Shown one piece after another: positions 1 to 13,600 of a stretch of 64,000 nucleotides of DNA. The stretch's first letter is position 1. Each line of letters opens with the position of its first letter. The DNA is from Prunella strophiata (Eukaryota > Chordata > Aves > Passeriformes > Prunellidae). The translations under genes and the position numbers were made by a program. The stretch is taken from assembly GCA_036583965.1 (NCBI GenBank), contig JAZBQD010000015.1, forward strand, positions 24,669,810-24,733,809, read 5' to 3'. Under the pieces are notes generated by a model. The model worked only from the letters and a program-made list of their open reading frames with translations. It was not told the origin of the DNA and ran no database searches.

Positions 1-1511
1 GAATATTTTTTTTTTAAACTAAAGAGGAAAAAAGTTTCATCCTTTTCTTGAAGTCTCAGATGTGTGTGTCCCATTATGTAACTACTTTGTGAGTCAAAAA
101 TAATGTAAAGAACAATAGAAGAAAATCCACTTCTCATTTTTGGGACTTAACATTCATAATTTCTTGGAGACTTAGTTACTATAACCACTTTGCTAAGTTC
201 AGAGTAGGGATTTGGAGTGAGATGGGAGATGGAGTAGTAGCCTGATTTCATTTTCCTTCTTAGTTTCACTGAGTTTTCATTCTCCTCTCCGCTCTCAACT
301 TTAATGTACACACTTGTTATAAAAGAAGCAATTGTGATTTCCACAGTGGTGGCTCTTACCATTGGGCTTAAGGTATTAAAGATTCCACTGAGGTGGGAGG
401 AATTTGATTGGAAGTGCTGCAGCTCTAACAGGAGAAAGTCTGCAGATATGTGGAGGGGAGTTCTACCCCACCAAGTGCCCTAGTTAGTCACCAGTCTATT
501 GGCTGTTCTGGTTTTGAAACATAGTTTGAGACTTGTGGGAATTACTCTTTTTTACTAACGCTCTGTTGGGTCAGACTTCAAAACATTCCAAACATTTTCT
601 CAGAGTGCAAAAGTGTTCATGGGATAGTTCAGTTATAATATATCACATGGCTGGTAACTAAACTAAATTAGAAATTCCTTAATTTTATTAAAATAATCTC
701 AAAAGCATACATGTAAGCAGTTTTCCTAAGATAGCCTATGTATTTGTCTTGCTAGAAACTGAGCAAAATTGGTGTAGTGTACTTTGAAGGAGAGAGTTGG
801 GAGTGTGACCTAAATGGAAGACTCCAGATTGAAGGAAAGCCATTCAGAATACAATTTTGGTTGCAGATGGAAGAGATGCAAAGCAAATTAAATATTGCTT
901 TCATTTTCCCCTTCACTTTTTCAGTCTAAGAAGTCTCATCCTCATTCTGAGTTGGTTAATTTGGGTACTGTAATTTTGGACTGACAAATTGTGTAACTAA
1001 ACTGGAAACATGTTGAACATAAAAGTAAACACTTACTTTAAAGTAAATTGATTTCATTTAGTCAACATAGGGTGGTTTTCCTTTTTAGTTTACTCAATTT
1101 GAATGGAATTTTTACTGTGCAAATATGGCTATTTGACATGGTTGTCAGTAGTGTGGGAAGGAGAACCAGGTTATGGAAGATCCTTATTTTTTCTACATGT
1201 TTCACATGGGTACATACATTTCAATTCTCAGGCTTGCTCAGCCTGGGTTTTAAGTTTTCATTTTTCTGAGGAGCGTGTCTGTCATATGCTTGCAAGTCTT
1301 TGATGTAGGTTTAGGTTTGTATGGCTGATCTTATAGGGAAAGAGAATATTTTTAAAACTGAAAACATTTCAGAGAGCAACCAAAACTGGGTGCATCAGCT
1401 GTTTAACAAGTAGATTATAGTTTAAACATGTAAAAATATTTGGTAGTGACTGAGCTAATTGCTTCTCTTTTGCTAGCTTAATTACATGTGTATCTAATGT
1501 TCTCAACACAG
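1..1511 (+). other. PIP4P2: PIP4P2 intron (partial, at the window edge)
   Basis: AT-rich intronic DNA before the first visible exon. I looked for the exon carrying the Cys-rich and catalytic part (KDTSRR, CPRPN) and did not find it, so that exon lies off the left edge. Nothing else is recognisable. Confidence 0.7.
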
Positions 1512-1635
1512 TAGACGCATCATTACTCTTGGTCCAGTAATGCTGATTCCAGAGGAGCAGCCAGCTCAACCTGCCTTGCCAGTTCCACCAGATGGAACTA
1601 GAGTGGTGTGTGGGCACTGTGGAAATACATTCCTT
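1512..1635 (+). CDS. PIP4P2: PIP4P2 coding exon a (internal)
   Basis: The acceptor is ...CTCAACACAG with the exon starting at T1512. The first base completes a Cys codon, followed by RRIITLGPVMLIPEE. The exon ends in CGHCGNTFL at donor GTAAGT. Its length is 124 (1 + 41 codons). It carries the first zinc-binding CxxC and the Pro-rich linker (QPAQPALPVPPDGTR). Confidence 0.95.
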
Positions 1636-4600
1636 GTAAGTAAAGCATCAGATTCTCCTTCTTGCCCCACCGTGCTATCCCTCAAGCTGTTTGTTGTAAG
1701 CAGTTTTTAGAGTGTATTGCCTCACTCTCTGGCATCATTGAGGAACTAAAACTTCTTTACTCATTAATATGAGTGTATGGTCTGTATTTGGTTATTTTGA
1801 TGTGTTTCAAGAAAACTTTTAACAGTCTTTCTGTACGTGGATAGATAAAGTCTTATTGTTTCATGATGTGAGCGTGGGCAGTGCTGGAAAAGGATGTTGG
1901 TTTTCCAAGTTCTGTTTAGGCTTGCAGTGGTGGCTGTGTTCTGCAGTGGCCAAGAGAGCAGTTCTGTCATTGCTGTATGAGCACTGGAAAGCTGTTGGTT
2001 ATGGCACTTGCCATTGGCATATCTGTAGGTTGTTGGAGAACTGGAAGTTTGGGTTTAAATGTGAGAGTGCCAGTTGATCCCATTTTTGAAGAGGAAGGAT
2101 GCACAAATGCTTCTTCTGCTGTTGAACTCTCTGTAGCCTTCTAAATGGACAAGGTGCTGCCACACTTGAATTTTGATTGCAGTACACAAGCAAGCTAGCT
2201 TTGGCTTCATCTTCCAGCAGTGATTGAATCTCTTTCAGGTTTGTGGGTTGTGGGAAATGACTAGGTAAGAGTACAGTTAAAGAAAAGAGTCTCGAGAGAG
2301 GTGGCACATTACTGAAACAAAGGATTGTAAGATACATAAAGATCAGAGAATACTCAAGTGCATGCTTGTGCAAGGAAAAAGGAAGCTTAGGGGATGCCAC
2401 TCCATGTCAGCTTGTACCAGCAGAGCGAAAAGGGCTGGCTTGTGGAAGGCTCTGTAATGGAATAGGCTTGTGCCTTCAAGCCTTCATTTCAGGTTTATGA
2501 AACCTGAGTGAGGTGCTTTCGTGGCTTAACCCCAGCCGAGCAATTAAAGTACCACACTGCTGCTTGCTCACTGCTAACACCACCCAGCCCCCCTGCCCTG
2601 GTGGGGTGGAGAAGTGGGAAAAATGTAAAACTTGTGGGTTGAGATAAAAACAATTTAATGATTAAAATGGAAAAAGACTACCGCTAATTATAATAATAAC
2701 AATAATAATAGTAATGAAAAGAGAGAGAGGAATAAAATCCAAGAGAAATAAGTGGTGCTCAATACAATTGCTCGCCACCTGCTGACCCAGCCAGTGCCTC
2801 AGCAGTGATCAGCATCTCCCAGCCAGCTCCCCCCAGTTTATGCACCAAACATGATGTTCTATAGTATGGAATATCCCTTTGGCCAGCTCAGCTGTCTTGG
2901 CAGTGCTCTCTGTCAGCTTCTTGTGCATCTCTTTGCTGGCAGAGCATGGGAGACTGAATTCAAAGTCCTTGACTTAGAGTAAACACTACTTAGCAACAAC
3001 TAAAACCTTAGCTTGTTACCAGCATTGTTACTGAATCCAAAACAGAGCACTGTACCAGCTATTAAGAAGACAATTAATACTCCCCGCTGAATCCAGGACA
3101 GATATGCTGTAATGTTTTAACTGTAATAGTGAGTGATGAGTGCAGGGAGCTGGATATGGCCCTTATGCTTCTTTTTCTCTTTTTTTCTGAAAAGAAGTAG
3201 GAATAGGATGAGGAATTTACAAGTAATCTGCTATCCTGAAAGCAGTTAGAGAGATGCTCTAGAAATATTCTGTCTACTAATTCAGCCTATATATTAAAAA
3301 TACATAATTTCTTATAACCCTTGCTAAAGAACAGTAGTCTGAAACTGAAGATAGCTGAAGTGGGTTTTCTGTTTGCCTTTTCTTTTTGGCCTACATTTAG
3401 GGAACTTTCACAGACATGGGAATTTTACCTGTCTTGATCCCCTATTTACTTTATATGCAGTCCAGATTAACTTTATAGTTTACACTATGAACTACTTCAG
3501 GTGAACATAAGGGAAAAAACCCAAATCCATAAAGTCTGGTTTTGCCCAGTAACTACTGGATTATGCCTAAAAAGGCCAAGTTTTCTAGTTCGGGATTTGT
3601 GCATGCGACTTCATATCCTCTGACTGCTTTAGGGAACTGCAACATTTTGAACTTCATAGTCCTGTCTGCCAGGATAAGATCAATTTGTCACTTCATGATA
3701 TGTTGAAAAGAAACTCTCTGAACCATTAGAAATTGGAAGCTTGCTATTTTTTTAATGCTGAGTTATCTGAAAACAAGCCTTTTTTTACCACGTTACACAG
3801 GTTTCCCACCAGTCTTTTGCTTCCACTTTTTTCTGTAATTAAGTCTGAGATTCTGAAAATAAAATTTCTAGTTAAGAAAAAGCAGGAAATTACTTCGATT
3901 TGAGAATGAGCAGAGAAGCAACAAAAAAGTGTTTTAGCCAACCTGGAAGTTCAGTTTCTGAGTTAGTTTTTCTGCTTTTTGATATCCCTGTGTTGTGAAG
4001 AAATACATAGTGCTAGATGCATCTCTCAGCAGCTCAGTAGGCTATCCCTTTTACTTTACTTGGCAGTTAAAAAATAAATAAAATAGACAAGCAAAGCTAG
4101 AATCCCTGGTATGGAAAAGTCAAATTGTCATGTTCTGTGTTCTTTTAAGAGTATCAGCATGTTCACCACCTTTCCAAGACTTTTTTTTCCATTTGAAAAC
4201 ATTGATGGTGTTTTGTTTGCCTCTGCACATTGCGGGGTGTTTTTCACAAATTATGAAAACCACACTCCTTGCTATGGAGTGTCTTAAAGTTTCTCTATCT
4301 TAGCTGGAAGAATGACTTAGTACTGAAGTGAAATTGTAGCCAAACTATCAATACTTCACATCTTGTTGATCAGATTTTTTTTTTCCCCCTTGGTAACCTG
4401 ATAGAAGTTTGTTCTGTGTTAAGGTTTCTACTGTTTCTGGCAGGTTTGGACTTGATAAGTGGAAAAAGGGATAGAATAGAAAAGGAGGGCACAATGAGGG
4501 TTTAACTGTGTTGCTAAATATCAGTTTGATCTGGTTTGGGCTGTTTGAGAGCTTTTGGACTTGGGCTGTGCAGTTACTGTTTCTGCCAGCAGTAAGTCAT

Positions 4601-7600
4601 TCCCTGCTACTCCTCTCTGAGGGAACCTCTGCCTGCAGTGGTCTGTGGCTCTCAGAGGCTGAGTTGCCTTTGGAAATGGGGGTTAGGGGAAGGCTGTCCC
4701 TGTGTCCTCCCCCTCTCTGCCATTTTCCTGCTACTGTCCTGTTTTTGGAGGCACCTCAGGGACAAGAAGCCAGGAGCAAGCTGTGGAAGTCACAGGCTGC
4801 AGGCCTAAGCACTCTGCTTTGTCAGCTGTGCTTTGGCAATTTTGGTTTTTTAAAGTAATCAAATATGAAAATTACTTCTGAAATAATTGAATAGAAAACC
4901 CATTAAACTTTTCAGAAAAATAAGATATGTTTCAGTTTGTGAAAGTATTTTGCTTTCCCAAAGGACCAGAAGGGAATGGAGGGGAAGCTTCTTTTGCAGC
5001 AGCAGCTGTATGTAGGACTGTGTATGTATTTATGTACATATGTCTTTTTATTTTGGGCTTTTTTTTTTCCCCACTGTCTTGTGTTGAATGCACTGAGAAC
5101 TACTGTAGGCTTAGAAGGAAAATGTTTGACTGTTCTTCTAGTAATTCCTGTGATAGATGTCTGGTTTTGTCCACAGTTGACATATTGACGAGTTCTGTAT
5201 TCATCATCTCTTCATCTGTATTTCAGTACAGCTAACCAGGGATTTGGGCTGTGTATTGTATTGCTCCAATTAAAAAAATCATTGTCTTCTCAGCAGAGAG
5301 CTAAATTTCATGTAACTGTAACTTTTTAACAACATGAATCAATATTAGGTACTTTAAAGCACTCTGGAGTATGGGTAAAAAATGCCAGCTTAAGCATGAT
5401 TTAGAATGTACACAAACATAACCTTTCCACTGTGCTAGTATGATTTGAGTTCTCGTCCTTTGAAAGTCTTGTCACAATTTTGCTCTTTTTCTACAAATAC
5501 TTCTGGTCTGTGTAAAAGACATCATAACAGCTACTGCTTCTGTTATTTCCAGGTAACTCTCAATGAAAACAGATTATTGCTGACTGATTTTCCCATCAAT
5601 ATTTGCAGCCCAAATGCATTTGAGTTTGTAGCCATTAATAACTTGGGTTAATAATTAGAAATCTTAAAACTCTGGAAAGATCATTAATGAGTAACCAAGG
5701 AAATGGAGTTGCCTACACTGTGATATAGAATTGAAATTGATGTATAGAACTGAAGTTGAATTACAATGAGGTAAAATATAGATCCTGGAATTAGACTTAC
5801 TTTTATTTCTGGAATTGCAGTTTTAAAAAGCTGAAATAACTGCTCTGGTGAGGCCCCTCTCCATCCCCAGTACTGACAATTGCATTTTATCCCACTTTCA
5901 CTGTGTAGAATTAAGGGAAATTGAGTAGTTTTTTGAAAGGGATGCAGAAAAATGCTTAACTTGCTCCTCTGCCAGGAATGTGGAAGTAGAATTAATGCTC
6001 TTAAAAAGCTTTGCTTGGGTGGGGAGTATTGCAGAAGTTTTATTAAGGAATAAAATAAAACTCTGCTAAATCAGTTCGGTCAAGTTTTGTAAACAAATAA
6101 TACTGGTTACATAGTTGTCCTGTAAATGTGTAAATGGTTTTTAGAACAAGAAAATAAAATATGGATTCCTTTTAGTGGAGATTTATACCTGAGTAAAAAA
6201 AACTGAGGGAGATATTCAAGAGGTGGGAAAATGCTCAGTAAATACCACAGTTCAAAACCTTGCCCACAGCAAAATCTCTTCATATTGACAAGGCATGAGA
6301 AGACACCTCTTTCTTTGCTCATAAAAATCACAAATTTCTCCTCAGCATTTAAATGGTGCTTGCTGTAGGTTGGTGCTGTTTTCCATAGGGGGCTAGGCTC
6401 TGATTTGGATTTGTGGCTGTAGCAGTTAGAACACTTTCACTTCAGTAGGACAGCTTAAGATTTCTCACAGAGATAAGGCAGGGCCTCATGGAGCCACTGG
6501 AGATGTGCTCTGTGGCTTCTTCTCCTGCTTTTAACTTGCACTGTGATTTTTTTGCATCACCAAGAAAATTTTCAGCTACCCTCCACTTGAGAAAGGCAAG
6601 GGAAGAGAACTGCAGTTACAAAATAACTGCTTACAGGGAGCAGAAAAAGAGCATTATTCCTTTGATCAAGGCAAATGTGTTTAAAATGCTTGTTTAATGT
6701 TGTTATCACAGAATGAAATTGAACATAACCTGCTGTTTTTAAGTGAGTATATCACTGTGTATCCCCTGGTTGAGTTAGTTCTAGGCATTGCTTTCACTAA
6801 GGCTGTTTCCCACATAGGTTTTAGTCTGAGCATGGAAGGTGGTGACCTTACCATGTACAGTTTTAAATATCTTCTTTTTAACAGTCATTTAAAGTAAAGT
6901 AGCCAGTAGTATTCTGTATTTGATTGATGCAAAACCTGATACCTACTTTCTTAAATATTCTTTACCACATCTTTCTGTATACCCATAACTTAGTTTTCAT
7001 TAATGATGCAAGGGTTGGGAAAAGATTGGAAAATACTTCTGTCTGTAATTGTGCCAAAGAAAACACACTTATTTTGATTCAGGGTGTATTCACAGTCTTT
7101 AAGTAAGAGAAGAAAACCTATTAAAATTATAATGTTGACCATACTATGCCTGTGGATGTAACCATGTTACGTCAAGCAAATTTTGTAATACTAAGGCAAG
7201 TCATGAGAAATGTTCACATGGAAATCCAAAGCCAATGTTGCCACTGACAAAAGGGCATCCCATTTATGGAAGAAAACAAAAAATAAGTCAAAGAGTCTGA
7301 GAAGCAAAATGTTTTCTTAGTGACATTTAACATTAAGTGCAACAACCATATTCTCAGGTCTGCTTTTCAACCTTTTTTTTTCTTTTTACAGTGGATGGAA
7401 CTGAGGTTTAACACACTAGCAAAATGCCCACACTGCAAAAAAATGTAAGTTCTCTGAAAGCAAGGTTATGTAAATTACTGTGAAGTAGCCAGTGTTTCTT
7501 CTGTAAATCTTTGGAGTAAAATGTGTTGGCTGTGCTAATTATTTTGCTGTGATCACCTGAACTTCAAGGCTAAAGCAGATATTGTGTGCATATGAATTCT

Positions 7601-10600
7601 CTATTCTTTATGCAGAAATCAGTAGCTTTGACATATCCACCTGCATTTATGGAAATGCTCTGATTGAATTGATAGAGGCAAAAATAAGCTGCTAACAGTA
7701 GACAGGTTGCTAAAATTAACATTTTGTGTCCTTGAAATTTTACCTCTTCATACAGTAGTAATCAGATGTCATCTTTAAAGGTAGAACTTGAGTTGTTTTA
7801 TTTTAAAAGAAGGAAAGGAAATAATCTTGTCTTAATTTGAAAAAGGGTTTACTGACACTATAAACTCAACAACTAACTTGTTTTAAGCATCTCAATGCAT
7901 TAGCTTGTTTAATGTTTATGAATGACTGTGGAATAACTTGTCTATTCATTTGTTATTACTTCATGAAGAACAAGAAAAATTGGAATACAAGAGCTGTAAG
8001 CTTTGGTTCGGTTTGGTTTATTTTGGGCCTCTCTTTTTGAGTATTTGTTTGGCCTTTCTTATCTGAGCTCAGGAATTCTTAATTTGAATTGTTGTACTAG
8101 TAACATTCTTTAAATTTGTATGGGATCTCAGCCACAGAGTGTGAAATAAGACATAAATATTACTTCAGAGACCTTCATGTCCTGCTGATTTATTTAAATA
8201 TTTGTCTTCCTTTGACAGGCAAGTGTGACTTCCAGTTAAAGGAACAAATGTGTTTTCCACTGGGAATGGAGAACCTCAGCTGTGTTGCATGTTGCAGGAA
8301 AACTAGCAGGTCCCTTAGGAAGGAGAAAGCTTAGGATAAATATACTGTAGGTGTGGGCATGACCTGGTCTTCAACACTGATTGAAGTCTTTTTATTGGAG
8401 TATTTGATAGAGAAGTCAGTCTACTGCTGTGTTTAACCTCAGGGGTGTAACCAGCCCAGTGTGGAGCTGTGGATATGTTCTAATTTGCTTAGGTTAAATA
8501 AACTCATTCTTGATGAGATGCTGCTTTGCAGGGGTGTGTGTACTGACACATTAAGTTTGTTCAGTCCTTGAGGAGGGGTTGGAGTTTTGCTGTTTGGTTT
8601 GTTTTAAAACTAATTGCAATTATGTTTTATATTTTGTGTCACCCTTGTTAGCTGACCTTGGCTTTTATCTTGATTCTCCTTAGGTCAGTGTTATTTGTTG
8701 TTTAACCTTAAAGACAAAAACCAACCAAACAAAAAACCCAACCCTAACAAGAACAGCAGCAAAATAAACCACGCTGCCAGCAACAGTCAAAAGTCACAGC
8801 ATGTGATCCTTTGGTCTGTCCTCTGTTGATTAATGTTGCTTCTGTTTTAAATTCCAGCTGAACTCAAAGTTTTTTGTAGTATTCTCCTCCATAAAGTGCA
8901 AAGCATGCTATCCGTATGCAGGAAAGTGGGAGCCTCTCTGCAGTGCAATTTGTGATAATTACAGCTTGCATGGCAACTGTATTGCAGAATGCAAAACAAA
9001 TTTTAACAAGTGGGCACATCTGTCCTTGGGCTGAGGATGCAAACTGTGGAATATTGTAATTTAGCTTTGAATGAGTTGCTCGGTGTTTTCCTGCATTTGA
9101 GATGCGATGGTTGGGAGTTCTGCACTTCAGCAGCATAAACATTCCTGATACATGGATTTAGGGCACAGCATAGGTGAGACACAGCTTTGAGTCATGATGA
9201 TGGAATAAATAACTGCAGTGACCTGCTTTCTATCAGGTCTTTGTCAGAGGTCAGCATAGCCAAGTAGTTAGAAGGGAATGTAGGGTTTCATCTTATTAAT
9301 GCAAAACTTCTTTCATTAGTAGCTGAGTAGTCATATGTAGAACTGTTCATTCCTTCTGTTTGATTAAGTTGATAATTGTCACTGAAAAAAGGATAGTGTA
9401 GACTAAGGCAAAAGGCACCTTGAATCACTGCAACAGTAAATTTTTCAAGGAGACATCAGCTGACACTTTCAGATTCATAATTTTGTTTCAAATGTTTTTA
9501 AAATTTCTGTGAATCTCTACAAATAGTTTGTGACCTTCCATTTGGTTGATTGATACCAGATCTTTATATTAAGAATGTCTTCTAAAATTGCAGGGGAGAT
9601 ATTACACAAAAAAGTTAATAATGAAACTGTGTTCAGGGAGAAATAAAGCCATCATGCCTCATAGTACCTAAACAAAAGAACCTCTCATATATGAATGTAG
9701 AGGTAAATAGGATCTTCTTGTCTGTTTTTAATCCCATCTATGTGCTACCATTGTGATACAACTTTGTTTTGTGACACACTTCTTTTATAGTTGCAAAATG
9801 ACTTGGGAAATGTAGGAAAGTAATTGTGCTGTAGAGAATAAAATCTTATTGGGTAAATGACCAAATATCTTTGCAAGTGGACTATAAACCTGTCATGTTA
9901 GTGTAGGTCAGGTGTTTGCAGAAGCCTTACTGATGTGTAATGGCATTGCCTGACATAGGCCCTTACTTCCACTGGGAAAATAAATGCAGCTAATGAGGAA
10001 ATTGTCACAGTACAGTTGTATTTTATAGTGACACCTGGGAATGGGGGAGAAACAGTTTCTTTTTGCTGATTTAGTGTTGTTCTGTATTTTTAAATACCAG
10101 ATGTTTATCAGCTTGTTTTCCAAGAGTGAGAGATTCAGGGAAGGCTTCTCATATTTTTCTCATTTAATGATGAAGAAGCAGGAACTGGTTTTTTGTTTGC
10201 TGTTCTCTTTCTCAAGATGTGTATTAAATAATCTAAAAAATTCAGTTCATTAATTCATTTACTAGAATGGTACAGGTTATTATTACAGAATGTCAAATCT
10301 ATTTTTTTCCTGTAGAACCTATCTCTTTTACTTTTTAAGGTCTGCCAAAACTATGAACCCTAATGAATTTATAACATCTTTACCCCATGAAGGACTTTTA
10401 GGAGAGAGAGAGATGTTGGAACCCCATCACTACTGTGGAGGCTAATTTCAGCAGTGCTATTCACCTCAAAATAGTTGGCATTTTAATTTTCCTCTTAAAA
10501 ATATGTTTGAAATCCTGGTCATAATTCCTATTACTTGGAGCACAAGAGACCCAGCATTCGTTCCTGTGGGTACTTCTTTATAGCCTTTGTCCCATGTGGC

Positions 10601-13600
10601 AGTTTTCCCCTCTTCCAATTACTCCCTGATGGAGTATTGGATTTGGCATCTTTTATATCTGCTGCTGCTGCCCAGAGTTCTGGCAGGTGCCTTTGCTTCC
10701 TCAGCAGCAGCTCAGAAAGAAGGAACTGCTGCTTTCTAGAGTGTTCCCTCCTATTCCCACAATGGAACTAATTGGTTGCTTCTGTAATATGAAGAAAGTT
10801 CTTTTGATCCCATTTTTAATATTGCCAGATGTGCTTGTCAAAGTTTTCACAGTTGGTAGGTTTTGGGGATAGAGTTTCCATTTTCTTTACTCTAAGTTAA
10901 TTTGGGGGTTTTATGTGTAATTTGGGGTGGGTAGAGGAAGCCTCACTATCTAGAGGAGGCCAGTGGCTAACATCACTGTTGGGAGGTGAAAAATGAATAA
11001 TGATTTATTTGGACTCCTAGGTCTCTTACCTGACTGTAGTAAACATGAATATATTTATTTAATTAATTGCTTTCAGTGGAAAGAGAAAAGGAGCTAAATA
11101 GAGACATTCTTTACATTTCCATTTTGTGATATTTGAGTTGATGGTTTCTCCCTCAGCATTTCTTACTGGATAGGAAGAGACACATGGGAAATATGGATGG
11201 AAAATACACACAGCACCTGCAATATTATGATTACAAAAATGAGATTGTAAGTCAGCTCTGGAAATGAAAGTCTCTTTCCCAGAATGAGCTTTGACTCTGT
11301 GTGCAGTACACAGCACAGTAAATACCATGTATGTTTTAGGTGTATTGAATATGACATTTTTACCAGCTTATCCTATGGTATCCAGCTCTAATAGAATTAA
11401 CTCTGAGTACATAGCCACAAAATCCTACAAAGGAGGGAACCTAAGGTCAGTTTGGCAAACTCAGTCTCTTCCCTTTTTCCCTTTTATGAAACTACAGTTT
11501 GGATTTTACTATTTTTAACTCCTGTAACTTGGAATTGAACAACACATACCCCTTTTCTAGAATGGCTGTGGAGTGGCTTTTGGGGGAGTGTGTAGAGGTA
11601 TGTGTGAGAGGGTAAGATACCATTATTTGTCCAACTGGGAATTCTCTTACCCTAATCCTACCCCAGACACCCTCCAGTGTCCCAATTCACTATGCATTGT
11701 GAGGTTTTGCTAAGGAAGTAATGAGCAGTACTGTTTGGGGACTTTTCCAGCTCCTCTGAAGATGGCTCATGAGTAGTGACTTTATTCAACTTTTGCCTTG
11801 AAAGATGAAGCTCATCGTGTTAGCTTGAGGACTGCAGTGGTGTTTGTTTGTTTATTTGGTTTTTTTCTCTTGAAGCATTTCAGAAATTCCTTGTAAAGAA
11901 ATAACATTGAAGTAAAGCTGCTTAAAGCAATCTGTTTGAAGGCAGTCTAAGACAAATGCTTAAAAAATTTTAGTCACATGCTAAGCATGAGGCCTTGCTA
12001 TGTGGTTAATTAACTGGAGCCAGAAATTTGGTCAGTCATATGATGCATGTACTACTTCAATTGTTCAGCAGTGGTTTTTTTCTGTTATGCATTTCTCTTA
12101 TTAATAAGTTGAACTATCATGAGATGAGTAAAAGCATTACACTATTTCCAAAGGTGTGCTTGATCTCCCAGAATGGGATGAAATATTTCACTAGTGGTAG
12201 CATGCTTCAAGATGCATCAAAGCACCTCTAAGATATATAATAAATGTTTTATAAAAGCACTTCTGCCTCTCTAGTCCTTTTAAATGTGTTTCAGTGGACT
12301 TAAATCATATTCCTATATTCCTCCTTAGTAAGCTGTATGTGATTGCAAATGTGTGACTCAAAATGTATTTGCTCAACAATGCTGAGCTTCTAGAACAATT
12401 TTTCTAACCTGTAACCATAAATAATGTTATGTTTTATTTGCATTTATAGTCTGTTAGAGTGAAACACTGTCTTGATGCAGCAGATAGAGACAGAGCTGTC
12501 TGTCCTGGAGTTCATAGTCTAGATGATGAGTGACAGAACTTCCAAGGGATTTAGTTACCTTGGTTGTCAGAAGTTATTTGTGCAGCTCATATAAGTTGTG
12601 GTAGAACTCTGAAAGAAATTGCAAAGTAAGAAGAACTTGTCATGTTCTTCAAGTTGACTTAATGGCCTAAAGAATTTCAATACTTAGAGATGTTGAACAT
12701 GGAAAAAAAAATTACATGTCTGTGACTAAAGTGATTTGTATTTATCTTCAGAGCAGTTTAGTCACTGAACAGTATTGAATATCCAAGAAATGGATAGTGA
12801 AGGTTGTTATTAATGACATGTAGGGGTGGTGGATTTTCTGTTACTTAGATACAGTGAATTATTGAAGCCATATGCTGATGTACTAAAAGTCTGAAGGGTG
12901 TCTTGCAACCAGCATGGAAGCTGAAAAGCAAACTTGAGTTTTGCCATCCAAAAGCTATCCAAGACAATTACTGGGGTGCACTGTGGGTACAGAAGGTAGA
13001 CACACTCAAACTGTGGGTGTGGCACCATTCCCTTTCTTGTAAGCACCTAGACTTTTAGGTACTAGATAATCACCAACAGTTGGTGATTTATAATAAATGC
13101 TTTGAAATAAAAATGAGGACTCTGTCCTGTACTTTGTAATGTAACTGTAGACTTTGCTTACAACTCTATAAACTTAAGATGGTGTGTTGCCATTCTCTAT
13201 CCATCCCCACCATTGAGGCTGAACAGTTACTGTTGATGGTAGAGGTGGTTTTTGTGGTGGTTGTTATTTGGTTGGTTGGGCTTTGGGATTTTTTTTGCTC
13301 ACTTTTATTTTACAATACCATTTCTTTTCTAACAGTTCTTCTGTTGGAAGTGCACTGCCACGGAGGCGCTGCTGTGCATATATCACTATTGGAATGATAT
13401 GCATCTTCATTGGTGTTGGATTAACTGTGAGTAATGTCCCATGATATATTTGCAACTGTGTGCAGGGGTGTGTGTGTTCAAAGGAGTTCTCTTAGTTGAC
13501 CAGCTCTTCTTTTCCCAGCATTTGAGTAAAACTTCCTAAATTGGTGTGGTTCTTGTCATCTCTATTAAACTGTGGATTTAATCATCTGAGTAGGCCAGAA